Assembly (NCBI RefSeq): GCF_900177715.1
Contig: NZ_FXWG01000002.1
Location: forward strand, 806,001-870,000
Direction: 5' to 3'
DNA from: Altererythrobacter xiamenensis
Lineage (GTDB): Bacteria > Pseudomonadota > Alphaproteobacteria > Sphingomonadales > Sphingomonadaceae
Length of the DNA: 64,000 nucleotides
Below the pieces are notes generated by a model that was not told the origin of the DNA, searched no databases, and worked only from the letters and a program-made list of their open reading frames with translations. This document shows positions 50,758 through 62,303 of this stretch, one piece after another (position 1 is the stretch's first letter; each line of letters begins with the position of its first letter). The position numbers and the translations under genes are program-made.

Positions 50758-52581
50758 ATGAAACTTCTCCGCTCCGCCTTTCTCGGTGCCGCTGCGCTTG
50801 TGCTGCCTGCAGTGCCCGCGCTGGCCGACCACCACGCCGAAACTGCATCCACCCCCACCGCGCAGAAATCCGAACACGACAAGCTGTTTGCCTTGTTCGC
50901 CGACGCCGATGAGCGAAGCCTGCAACTCAATCCGCTCTCGCGCCTGTTTCGCGGAGACACCGAGAACGCTGACCGGCTGGGCGACTATCTCACCGACGCG
51001 CAATTCTATGCCGAGCGGATGGATACCAAGCTCAACCTCGCGCTGCTGTCGCAGATCGACCGCAGCAAGCTCGATGCGACCGACGCGCTCGCCTATGACG
51101 TGTTCAAGTACAACCAGGAACAGTCGCTCGAAGGCAGCACCGACGAGATCCGCGCGCTAACCGAAGTCCGCCCGATCAACCACTTCTCCGGCTTCCACAC
51201 ATTCTACCCGACCTTCGCCAGCGGGCAGGGCGCAGCCCCGTTCAAGACGATCCAGAACTACGAGGACAACCTCAGCCGCCACGACGACTACATCGCCATC
51301 GGCGAACGCTCGATCGAGAAGTTTCGTGAGGGCATGGAAACCGGCGTGCTCGAAACCAGGCTGACGATCCGCAACGTCATCAGCCAGTACGATACGCAGC
51401 TGGCGATTCCGGTCGAGGAATCGCAGTTCATGGGGCCGGTCAAGGACTTCCCCGAAAGCTTCTCCGAAGAAGACAAGGCGCGCCTCACCGCTGCTTACGA
51501 AGCGAAGACCAAGGAAATCTATGCGCTGACCGAGAAGACGCGCGATTTCCTGCGCGACGAATATCTTCCCGTGGCGCGCGAAGAAGTCGGCCTCAGCGCA
51601 ATGAAGGGCGGCGAGAAGCTCTACGCCCAGCTGATCGAAAGCACCACGACCCTGCCGCTCACGGCGGACTACATCCACGATCTCGGTCTCAGCGAAGTTG
51701 CGCGGATCAAGAACGAGCTGGAAAAGGTCAAGGCCGAGGTCGGCTACGAAGGCACGCTGAGCGAGTTCTTCGACTATGTTCGTACCGATCCGCAGTTCAA
51801 GCCGGAAAGCCGCGAGGCGCTGACCCAGAGCTATTACGATATCGGCGAACAGGTCGACGAGAAGATCGGCGACTATTTCTCGCTGCTTCCGGAATCCGAA
51901 CTGGAGATCAAGCCCTATGACCCGGCGATCGAACAGTTCAGCGCGGGCGGTTCCTACCAGTCCGGCACGCCCGATGGTTCGCGCCCCGGCACGTTCTATT
52001 TCAACGCCTATGACCTGCCGAGCCGCCTGACGACCGGCAATGTCACGCTCTATCTGCACGAGGGCGCACCGGGCCATCACTTCCAGATCAGCCTGGCGCA
52101 GGAAAACGAAGCGCTGCCCGCCTTCATGCGGTTTGGCGGCACCACGGCTTTTGTCGAGGGCTGGGCCCTCTATGCCGAGACGCTCGGCTACGAGATGGGC
52201 TTCTTCGACGATCCGTGGAACCGTTATGGCACGCTGCAGGACGAACAGCTGCGCGCCATGCGGCTGGTGGTCGATACCGGCATCCACGCCAAGGGCTGGA
52301 GCCGCGAGCAGGCGATCGACTTCATGCTCGAAAACTCCGGCATGACGCGGACCGAAGTGGTGTCCGAGGTCGAGCGCTATATCGCGATCCCCTCTCAGGC
52401 ACTGGGCTACAAGATCGGTGCGCTCACCATCCAGCGCCTGCGCGACAAGGCGGAGACCGAGCTTGGTGACGATTTTGACATCAAGGCTTTCCACGCCCAG
52501 GTGCTGAACACCGGCGGCCTGCCGCTGGCGGTGCTCGAACAGAAGATCGACCGCTGGATCGAAACGCAAAAGTCCAGCTGA
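50758..52581 (+). CDS. DUF885 family exported metallohydrolase
   Basis: A 607-residue protein with signal MKLLRSAFLGAAALVLPAVP ending ALA. Conserved parts are PINHFSGFHTFYPTFASGQG, the zinc-binding YLHEGAPGHHFQISLAQEN near residue 440 (H-E-x3-H-H), and FVEGWALYAETLG with a further Glu. DUF885 proteins look like gluzincin-type peptidases. The start at 50758 is the ATG that gives the signal peptide, 173 bp after the previous gene. It ends in a convergent hairpin. Confidence 0.88.
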   Translation: MKLLRSAFLGAAALVLPAVPALADHHAETASTPTAQKSEHDKLFALFADADERSLQLNPLSRLFRGDTENADRLGDYLTDAQFYAERMDTKLNLALLSQIDRSKLDATDALAYDVFKYNQEQSLEGSTDEIRALTEVRPINHFSGFHTFYPTFASGQGAAPFKTIQNYEDNLSRHDDYIAIGERSIEKFREGMETGVLETRLTIRNVISQYDTQLAIPVEESQFMGPVKDFPESFSEEDKARLTAAYEAKTKEIYALTEKTRDFLRDEYLPVAREEVGLSAMKGGEKLYAQLIESTTTLPLTADYIHDLGLSEVARIKNELEKVKAEVGYEGTLSEFFDYVRTDPQFKPESREALTQSYYDIGEQVDEKIGDYFSLLPESELEIKPYDPAIEQFSAGGSYQSGTPDGSRPGTFYFNAYDLPSRLTTGNVTLYLHEGAPGHHFQISLAQENEALPAFMRFGGTTAFVEGWALYAETLGYEMGFFDDPWNRYGTLQDEQLRAMRLVVDTGIHAKGWSREQAIDFMLENSGMTRTEVVSEVERYIAIPSQALGYKIGALTIQRLRDKAETELGDDFDIKAFHAQVLNTGGLPLAVLEQKIDRWIETQKSS

Positions 52582-52605
52582 TCGCGCTACATTGAGAGAA
52601 AGGAT

Positions 52606-52646
52606 GGTGACGCCTCGCCCGGCTGCGGATCGGGCGGGGCGTCACC
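52606..52646. terminator. Long hairpin between converging genes
   Basis: GGTGACGCCTCGCCCG and CGGGCGGGGCGTCACC pair at 15 of 16 positions around GCTGCGGAT. It separates the DUF885 gene from the GGDEF/EAL gene. There is no T run, so it may work only as a fold. Confidence 0.6.
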
Positions 52647-52649
52647 CGC

Positions 52650-55018
52650 TCAGGCGATGCGTTGGCGCCGAGCGATCTCGTCCTCACCGCTGGCCGGCGG
52701 TTCCGGCAGGCGCTCCTTCAATTCGTGCACACTGCCCGGAAGGTTGGCCTTCGCCGCGGGCCGGGCCGGGCGCAGGTCGGTGAACAGTTCCGCCTTCTCG
52801 GGGCGCGAGAAGAGATAGCCCTGAGCCTGGGTGCAACCCTCTGCCCGCAACAGTTCGAGCTGGTCGGCAAGCTCGACCCCTTCGGCCGTGGTCTCCATCC
52901 CCATGCTGGAGGCGAGCGCGGTCACGGCCCGTACGATGGCGAGGCAATCGGGGTTCGTTTCGAGATCCCCGACGAAGCACTTGTCGATCTTGATCTTGTC
53001 GAAAGGGAAGCTGCGCAAATAGTTGAGCGAGCTGTAGCCGGTGCCGAAATCGTCGAGTGCGATGCGCACGCCGAGTTCGCGCAGCTTGTGCAGCGTGGCG
53101 AGGTTGGCCTCGCTATCGTGCAGCAACACGTTCTCGGTAATCTCCAGTTCGAGACGGCTGGGATCGATACCCGAAACCGCGATAGCGTTTAGGATCGTCC
53201 CGACGAGGCTGGCGCTGCGCATCTGCGCCGGTGAAAGATTGACCGAGACGCGCAGGTGCTCGGGCCATGCGGCGACTTCGGCGCAGGCCTGGCGGATCAC
53301 CCACTCGCCCATCTGCACGATCAGACCGGTCTCTTCTGCCAGCGGAACGAAATCGTCCGGACAGACCGTACCGCGCTCGGGATGATGCCAGCGAATCAGC
53401 GCTTCGTAGCCTGCCGTCTGGCCTGTCTCGATCTTGATCAGAGGCTGATAGTATAGCTCGAACTGGCCGCGTACGAGCGCGCTGCGAAGGTCCATCTCCA
53501 ACTCGCGCCGTTCGCGCGCGATCTGGTCCATGCCCGGTTCGAACAGAGCGAAGCGATTGCGGCCCGCGCCCTTGGCGGCATAGAGCGCAAGGTCGGCGCG
53601 CCGCATCAGGGCGTCGGCATCGCGTGCATTCTCCCCTGCCAGGGCGATTCCGATGCTGGTCGATGTAATGATCTGCGTTCCGTGGGTCAGAACCGGCTCG
53701 ACGATCGCTGCCAGGATGCGCCGGGCGATCCGTTCGGCGTCTTTCTCGACATTCTTGCCGCGCATCAGCACCGCAAACTCGTCCCCGCCAAGCCGCGCGA
53801 CGAGATCCTGTTGCCGCACGGTCGACTGGATGCGCTTGGCGACTTCGATCAGCAAGGCATCGCCCGCCGGGTGGCCGAGCGTTTCGTTCACCGATTTGAA
53901 GCTGTCGAGATCGAGGCACAATATCGCAAGCTCGCCCGTTGCCGAATGGCGCTTCAACTCGCGCTGGAGGTCGTCATGGAAAAGGAACCGATTGGCGAGG
54001 TCTGTCAGTTCGTCATAATGCGCCATGTAGTGAACGCGCTCTTCCGCGCTCTTCTGTGCGGTCACGTCGGACGCGACACCGCGCATGCCCCCTTTGCGCG
54101 TGACCCTGCCCGTCAGTTTCCACCAGCGCTGTTCGCCTTCGCGCGCCAGGCGCAGGGTAAGCTCGCGAAAGCTGGTGCCCGCAGCGATGTGGCTTTCGAG
54201 ATGGTCGCGCTCGGGCGAAGGGGCAAACAGCAACAGGAACGGCGTTCCGTGGAGTTCGCCCGGCTCCTGCCCGACAGCCTCGGCAAAGCGCGCAGTCGGC
54301 TCACGCACGCAATTCTCGTCATCGAGCCGCCATAACCAGTCGGCCGCCTGGGATTCGAAATCATTGAGCAGCAGCCGAACCGTCTCGGTATTCTCGCGCA
54401 TTCTCTCACGCGTGGCGATGCGCTCCACGAAGCTCACCTCGCGCCGCCGTGCCCCGGTCGCGAGCAGCAGGCAGAAGCATCCGAGCAGGATAGTCCGGCC
54501 AGCGACGGGGCGTAGGGATGGACCCACAGCGCAAACAATCCGCCCGCCGCGACCGGAACTACGAAGAGCATCGCGGCGCGCGCCATCGACATGTAGGTGG
54601 AAACCGAAGCGCCCATCATCCCGCTGCACAGGATGACGATCACGATATATTGTGAAGGAGTGGCAGTCGAAGCGGCGAGGATCGCGCCGCCTCCCCAGCA
54701 GGTGCCATTATAGAGTGCGGTAAACTCGATCCAGCGCATCTGGCGGCGCACCTGTTCGTGCTCGTCGCCTCCCTTGCCATCGCGATGCCTCAGGACATCG
54801 CGACGCCGCATCAATCCACCGATGACGACGGCGGTAAACCAAAGGGCAAGCCAGCCAATCTGGGCCGGATTCCAGAATACAGCGGCGGCAATAAAGGCAT
54901 TGAAGACGCCGGCAATCGACGCGGACTTGGCGTAACGCAGGTTCTCTTCGACCTGTTCGCGCTCGAGGACATGCCTCAATTCACCAATTGCGTGCGTTGC
55001 TGTCACACATGCCCCCAC
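52650..55018 (-). pseudogene. Frameshifted membrane-sensor GGDEF/EAL cyclic-di-GMP protein
   Basis: Two overlapping frames make one protein. The upstream frame (55018 to about 54495) holds several membrane helices (GVFNAFIAAAVFWNPAQIGW, LALWFTAVVIGGLM, YIVIVILCSGMMGASVSTYM). The downstream frame continues RTILLGCFCLLLATGARRRE, a PAS-like region, GGDEF in ARLGGDEFAVLM and EAL in GYEALIRWHHPE with DDFGTGYSSLNYL. Joining them needs one extra base near 54491-54500, in GCTGGCCGGACTATC. Both catalytic motifs are intact, so the lesion is recent or a sequence error. Without the fusion the GGDEF/EAL part lacks its sensor. Confidence 0.8.
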
Positions 55019-55261
55019 CGGAAACGGTTCTTCTGGCTGTTCGAGTAGTGATCACGTCTGAAGAGCTATTGAGCAAGAACGGCTACCGCGGGGTTAACAT
55101 GGCCCCCGGGGATGCCATCCAGACTTAATGTTAATGCATTGAAATAACGTGAAAAAAGCCGAAAGTCAGGGGGTTAATTCCGCAGGACAAACGGCGCACT
55201 TTGAGGCGGTGTGATTTCTTGCAGAACCGAGGCCGATCGAAGCTGCGGTATGTGCGCCGGG

Positions 55262-56380
55262 TTACTCGAATGCCTGCGAAAGATTCTCGTAACCTGCGAG
55301 GAAATCCTCCTTGAACTGCTGCACGACCTGGCCCGAAGAGGTCACTTCGCGCACCAACCCGACGCCCTGTCCGACCCAGTAGGAACACAGCTCCTGCGCT
55401 TGGCGGTTGCCATTGACCGCCGCCTTGTCGAGCGCGCGCAGCACCGGTTCCGACAAGACGCTCATCAGCGGCATGGGGAGGGCGGGCAGGCCCGCTTCTT
55501 CCCAGCGCGCGTGCCAGCCGGAACGGAGCTGGCGGCTGTACTTGCCGGTGCGATACTTGCTGCGGACCGTGTCGCGGCTGGTTGCGGCCACCATCTTCTC
55601 GCGGAAGACTTCGTGCGTTTCGGCTTCGGTCGTCGCCAGCCACACGCTGCCGCACCACACGCCGGCTGCGCCCATCGCCATCATCCCGGCCATTTGCCGC
55701 CCGTTCATGATGCCGCCTGCTGCAAGCACGGGAATGTCCGCGCCGGCATCCTCGATCGCCTGCAGCACTTCGGGGATGAGAACCACCGTCGCGACATCGC
55801 CGCAGTGCCCGCCGCCTTCACCGCCCTGCGCGACGATGATGTCGACGCCCGCATCGATCTGCTTCATCGCGTGTTCCTTCGCGCCGACCAGCGCCGCGAC
55901 CGGAATGCCGTGCTTCTTGCCCGCAGCGATCATTTCGGGCGGGGCGGTGCCCAGCGCATTGGCGATCAGGCGCACCGGGTGGTTGAAGCTGACTTCGAGC
56001 AGCTCCTGACCGAGCGAGGTATTGGGCCGCTGCGATCCGCCTTGCGGTTCGGCGGTGTCCTCTCCGATCCCGGCTTCGCGCAGGATCGAGCGGGTGAAAT
56101 CGCGATATTTCGCCGGGATATTGGCGATGATCTCGTCCGCCGTCACGCCCTTGTCGACTGCCTGCACCTCGGGGATGAGGACGTCGACACCATAGGGCTT
56201 GCCGTCGACATGGTCGTCGATCCAGGCAAGTTCATGCTCGAGCTGTTCGGGCGTGTAGCTCACCGCTCCGATTACGCCGAAGCCGCCTGCGCGGCTCACC
56301 GCAGCAACCACATCGCGGCAGTGCGAAAAGGCAAACAGCGGGAAGTCGCATCCCACCATCTCTGTCATGCGGAAGGGCAT
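55262..56380 (-). CDS. Nitronate monooxygenase-like flavoprotein
   Basis: A 372-residue TIM-barrel FMN enzyme. It starts MPFRMTEMVGCDFPLFAFSH and has VSRAGGFGVIGA, GVDVLIPE, IIVAQGGEGGGHCGDVATVV (flavin and catalytic His region) and VLAAGGIMNGRQMAGMMAMG. These enzymes oxidise nitronates or similar activated substrates. It lies downstream of the BVMO and P450 genes on the same strand, with about 116 bp between, so it may be in one oxidative-metabolism cluster. Confidence 0.85.
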   Translation of the reverse strand: MPFRMTEMVGCDFPLFAFSHCRDVVAAVSRAGGFGVIGAVSYTPEQLEHELAWIDDHVDGKPYGVDVLIPEVQAVDKGVTADEIIANIPAKYRDFTRSILREAGIGEDTAEPQGGSQRPNTSLGQELLEVSFNHPVRLIANALGTAPPEMIAAGKKHGIPVAALVGAKEHAMKQIDAGVDIIVAQGGEGGGHCGDVATVVLIPEVLQAIEDAGADIPVLAAGGIMNGRQMAGMMAMGAAGVWCGSVWLATTEAETHEVFREKMVAATSRDTVRSKYRTGKYSRQLRSGWHARWEEAGLPALPMPLMSVLSEPVLRALDKAAVNGNRQAQELCSYWVGQGVGLVREVTSSGQVVQQFKEDFLAGYENLSQAFE

Positions 56381-56496
56381 TGAAGTCTCCTCTCGCCGCC
56401 TACCAACCGCATTTGATGGCGCCGATCAAGGCCCGACGCCGTGAGCTATCGATATGAAGCATGTGCCACTTGCCGCCCAACGGCCACGCCTACGTG

Positions 56497-58053
56497 CTAT
56501 TCTGCAGGAACAGCCTCTTCCTTCCGCGCCCGCTCGCCCTGTGCGCCTTCGGCATAGCGGAACTCCGCGCCGTCGAGATCGATGGCGGGGATCTCCTCCT
56601 TCTCGGTCCAGTAGTCCTGATTGTGCCGCCATTCGGGCTTGTCGCCGCGCTTGGGCAGACGGTCGAGACCGCGCATCAGGTAGCCCGGATTGAAATTGTC
56701 CTCCTCGATCCACGGGCGCAGCTCCATGCCTTCGTCCTCGGGCCGAAGGGTAACCTCGACCCGCGCAGCGCCTTTCTCGTCCATGTGGTTGAGCAGGTTG
56801 CAGACGAAATCGCCGAGCATGTCGACACGCAGGGTCCAGCTGGCGCGGAAATAGCCGAAGACCCAGACCATGTTGGGAACGCCGGTGAACATCATACCGC
56901 GATAAGTCACCGTGTCGTTCCAATCGACGGATTTGCCGTCGACCTCGAACGGAATGTCGCCCATGACGGACAGCTGGAAGCCGGTGGCAGCGACGATCAG
57001 GTCGGCCTCGATCTCCTCGCCCGACGCGGTGCGCACGCCGGTTTCGGTGAAGCGGTCGATCGTATCGGTGACGACGGTCAGCTTGCCCGCGACCGCCGCC
57101 TTGAAGATGTCACCTTCGGGACAGAAGGCAAGGCGTTGTTGCCATGGGCGGTAGCTCGGCGTGAAATGCGGCTCGAACTGGAAATCGGGATCGCCGGTGA
57201 ATTGCCGCACAAGCTCCTTGAGCTCCTCGAAGACGACGTCCGGCTCCTCGATGCAGCGCTTCGTCATCAAGTCCTGATCGTGCATGATCTGCTGGCGGAC
57301 GACGCGGTGGATGGTCGGCTCGTCAATGCCGACCTCGCGAAGGCGATCCGCGAGCTCGTTCTTGTTTTCCGAGCAATAGAAATAGGTCGGCGAGCGCTGG
57401 AGCATGGTGACGTGTTCGGCCTTCTCGGCGAACTCGGGAATGACCGTGGCTGCTGTCGCGCCCGATCCGATCACCAACACCCGCTTGCCCGAATAGTCAT
57501 AATCCGGATCCCACAGCTGTGCGTGGATGAAATCGCCCGTGTAGGCGTCCAGGCCGCGTTCCTTCCATTCGGGCGGGATGTAGGGCTTTTCGTGATCGTA
57601 ATAGCCCTGGCACATCCACAGGAAGTTGCAGGTGAAGGTCAACTCGGCGCCGTCTTCAAGGCGCGTTGCTTCCACCGTCCACAGGTTGTCGTCGCGCGAG
57701 AAGGAACAGCGCGTGATGCGGTGGCCGTAGCGGATGTGTTCGCCGATCCCGTTGTCTTCGATCACCTCGCCCATGTATTTGAGGATTTCATCGGCGCTCG
57801 CGATCGGTGCGCCGATCCACGGCTTGAAGCGATAGCCGAAGGTGTAGAGGTCGCTATCGGAACGGACACCCGGGTACTTGTGCGTTTCCCAGGTACCGCC
57901 GAAAGTCTCTTTCATCTCGAGGATGGCGTAGCTCTTGCCCGGGCATTGCTGCTGCAGGTGATAGGCCGATCCGATGCCAGAAATGCCTGCGCCTGCGATC
58001 AGGACATCGAAATGTTTCGTCGCCGCGCCTGTGGCCGTGTCTATCGCGTTCAT
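56497..58053 (-). CDS. Flavin-containing Baeyer-Villiger-type monooxygenase
   Basis: A 518-residue FAD/NADPH enzyme. The FAD fold is DVLIAGAGISGIGSAYHL near residue 20, followed by FGGTWETHKYPGVRSDSDLY. The fingerprint YTGDFIHAQLWD matches the F/Y-x-G-x3-H-x3-W-P/D Baeyer-Villiger motif. The second Rossmann motif is VIGSGATAATVIPEFAEKAE. It would insert oxygen next to a ketone in a hydrophobic substrate. The start at 58053 is the first ATG of the conserved domain. It lies 75 bp after the P450 gene. Confidence 0.88.
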   Translation of the reverse strand: MNAIDTATGAATKHFDVLIAGAGISGIGSAYHLQQQCPGKSYAILEMKETFGGTWETHKYPGVRSDSDLYTFGYRFKPWIGAPIASADEILKYMGEVIEDNGIGEHIRYGHRITRCSFSRDDNLWTVEATRLEDGAELTFTCNFLWMCQGYYDHEKPYIPPEWKERGLDAYTGDFIHAQLWDPDYDYSGKRVLVIGSGATAATVIPEFAEKAEHVTMLQRSPTYFYCSENKNELADRLREVGIDEPTIHRVVRQQIMHDQDLMTKRCIEEPDVVFEELKELVRQFTGDPDFQFEPHFTPSYRPWQQRLAFCPEGDIFKAAVAGKLTVVTDTIDRFTETGVRTASGEEIEADLIVAATGFQLSVMGDIPFEVDGKSVDWNDTVTYRGMMFTGVPNMVWVFGYFRASWTLRVDMLGDFVCNLLNHMDEKGAARVEVTLRPEDEGMELRPWIEEDNFNPGYLMRGLDRLPKRGDKPEWRHNQDYWTEKEEIPAIDLDGAEFRYAEGAQGERARKEEAVPAE

Positions 58054-58128
58054 ACACTCTCTCCTTGATGGCATGAATGCTGTCCGATGACGGTCGCTGC
58101 ATTGACCGAAATCAAAAAACTCGCGCGT

Positions 58129-59367
58129 CTAGCGCCGCTTCTCGATCCGCACCGGCATTTCGGTGAAACCGTGGAGGAAGGGGCTGGGGAGGCGGGGCGG
58201 CGCACCTTCGGGCACGATGCGCCAGCCTCTATCGACGATCTCCTCGATCAACGTGCCGATCTGGATTTCTGCGAGCCGTGCGCCCACGCAGCGGTGGATG
58301 CCGTGGCCGAAACTCAGATGGCGACGCGCATTCTCCCGGGTCACGTCGAACCGGTCGGAATCGGGAAATACGCTCTCGTCGCGATTGGCAGAGATGTACC
58401 ACATGATCATCTTCTCTCCTTCGCGGATGCGCTGTCCGGCAAGCTCGGTATCGCGTGTGGCGGTCCGCCGCATGTGCGTGACGGGCGACTGCCAGCGGAT
58501 GATTTCCTGCGCCGCATTGGGGATCAGCGCGCGGTCGCCATGCAGCAGGTCGAGCTGGTCGGGGTAGAGGTCGAGCGCTTCGACCAGCCCGCTCATCGAA
58601 TTGCGGGTGGTGTCGTTGCCGCCCACGATCAGCAGCGCGATATTGGCGATCCGTTCCATCGGGGTCATGTTGCCCATCGCTTCGGAATGCACCATCCGGC
58701 TGAGCAAATCGTCGGTCGGCGGCAGCTCGCGCCGCGCCTCCAGCTCTCGGTCGAACCGGGCGAGCATCTGGCCCATCTGCTCCATGAACTCGGCGCGGAA
58801 CTCGTCGGTCAGATTGTCCGCCGACACGGCGCTCGCATAGTCGGACCAGCGCTTGAGATCGCGCCATTCGTCATAGGGCATGTCGAACAGGATCAGCAGC
58901 ATGCCGAGGGTCTGCGGGATCGAGACGCGCTCCACCCAGTCGAATGTCTCGCCCACCGGCAGCCCGTCGAGCAATTCGGCGCAGCGCGCGCGCACCTGCT
59001 CCTCGCGGGTCTTCATCTGGCTGGGTGCGAAGGCGGGCGAAATCACCTTGCGCTGGGCGGTGTGGATGGGCGGATCCTGCGCGATGAAATTGGGAAAATC
59101 GATCTCTCCCACCCCGTCGGCGATGGTGATGTTGCCCTTGTCCCAGGCGGAGGTCCAGGTCTGCCAGTCGAGCTCGATCTGCTGGACGAGGTCGTAGGTG
59201 ACGGCCGACCAGTAGGCGCCGAAGGGGCTGTCCTCGCGGTAGCTGAGCGGCGCGGTCCGGCGCAGCTCGGCGAACGGCGCGTGCCAGCGGTTTTCGGTGT
59301 AAAGCGCGTTGTCGCTCAGATCGATCGGCGTCAGCGGACGCTGCGCAGCCAGTGCTTCGGTGGCCAT
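58129..59367 (-). CDS. Cytochrome P450, CYP153-like
   Basis: A 412-residue P450. Motifs are the I-helix LIVGGNDTTRNSMSG, the K-helix E-x-x-R in QEIIRWQSPVTHMRRTA, and the haem loop HLSFGHGIHRCVGARLAE with Cys near residue 360. The GGNDTTRNSMSG and WQSPVTHMRRTA segments resemble CYP153 alkane or terpene hydroxylases. No ferredoxin gene is adjacent. The start at 59367 is chosen. It is flanked by the BVMO and SRAP genes on the same strand. Confidence 0.85.
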   Translation of the reverse strand: MATEALAAQRPLTPIDLSDNALYTENRWHAPFAELRRTAPLSYREDSPFGAYWSAVTYDLVQQIELDWQTWTSAWDKGNITIADGVGEIDFPNFIAQDPPIHTAQRKVISPAFAPSQMKTREEQVRARCAELLDGLPVGETFDWVERVSIPQTLGMLLILFDMPYDEWRDLKRWSDYASAVSADNLTDEFRAEFMEQMGQMLARFDRELEARRELPPTDDLLSRMVHSEAMGNMTPMERIANIALLIVGGNDTTRNSMSGLVEALDLYPDQLDLLHGDRALIPNAAQEIIRWQSPVTHMRRTATRDTELAGQRIREGEKMIMWYISANRDESVFPDSDRFDVTRENARRHLSFGHGIHRCVGARLAEIQIGTLIEEIVDRGWRIVPEGAPPRLPSPFLHGFTEMPVRIEKRR

Positions 59368-59430
59368 GATGTGCTCACTCTCCCTCTCCAGTCCCGAAAG
59401 GAAAGCTGTCACAGATCCGCGCCTGTGTCA

Positions 59431-60084
59431 TCACTCCTGTGAGGTCGGCGAGGCCACTTCGGTGAGCGGGACAGATGCGCTTTCGAGAGTTCCTCGCGCC
59501 ATGTCCCAATTGCCGTAGAGCCAGTTCTGTCGTGCGCGTTCGTCATCGGGCAGCACGATCGGTTCGACTGTGCAGCCTGCCGCTCGCGGCGCGCCTCTCG
59601 CCTCGCGGGTGAGGAGGGCGAAGGCGGGCACCTCCTCGTCCTTCCACACACCTGCCATGGCGAAGACCCGCTGGGACTCCAGGTGCCCGGCGTGCGCGAA
59701 CCAGTGCTTGAGCCTGCGCCCCTCGTAATCGGTGCCGCTACCCCAGCCCATGAAGCGCGTCGCCGGGATCAAGCAGCGGAACTCCGAATTGCGCAGGTTC
59801 CCGATCCAGAACGGGCTGTCCAGATTGCGCACACTCGCAATGCGCCGTGTCGGGTCGTCCGCATTGGGCGGCGGGAGCAGGCCCCACAGGCGCGGGGTCA
59901 TGCGCGGCTGGAGCATGCGGCCCGATGGCCTTGGCCCCGCGATGAACTCGCGCCCCGCCGTGATGACCGGCGCGAACTTAAGCGGCGCGACATAGCCGCC
60001 TTCCCACGGGTCATCGCCCTGTCGCGCACCGAAGCGCCGGGCAACATCTGCGGCGCTGCAATCGAGGCGGTAGAGCTGCGTCAC
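59431..60084 (-). CDS. SRAP (YedK/HMCES)-like protein lacking catalytic residues
   Basis: A 217-residue protein with the SRAP layout: AS-NSEFRCLIPATRFMGW, QRVFAMAGVWKDEEVPAFAL and LLTREARG. SRAP proteins crosslink to abasic sites through Cys2 with help of Asn, Glu and His. Here the start is MTQLYRL (Cys2 to Thr), NAR becomes SVR, GFYEW becomes RFMGW (Glu to Gly), and the His before the last strand is absent. It is probably not a crosslinking enzyme. It might bind DNA or a ligand. It ends 63 bp before the P450 start. Confidence 0.75.
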   Translation of the reverse strand: MTQLYRLDCSAADVARRFGARQGDDPWEGGYVAPLKFAPVITAGREFIAGPRPSGRMLQPRMTPRLWGLLPPPNADDPTRRIASVRNLDSPFWIGNLRNSEFRCLIPATRFMGWGSGTDYEGRRLKHWFAHAGHLESQRVFAMAGVWKDEEVPAFALLTREARGAPRAAGCTVEPIVLPDDERARQNWLYGNWDMARGTLESASVPLTEVASPTSQE

Positions 60085-60130
60085 GCAAGCTGCCCTAGAC
60101 GTTCGCCCTTACAGGGTCTATCTCCTACCC

Positions 60131-62170
<2,040 letters not shown>

Positions 62171-62303
62171 CAGCACCATCAACCTGTGCGGCAAACAAGA
62201 CGCTTCGCCTCTACGAGCGACGCACTTAGTTCGACTACGGATGTAGTCAATCTTCGTGTTTCTGCGTAGACCTCCACATGACAAGAACCATGAGGAGGCT
62301 TCC

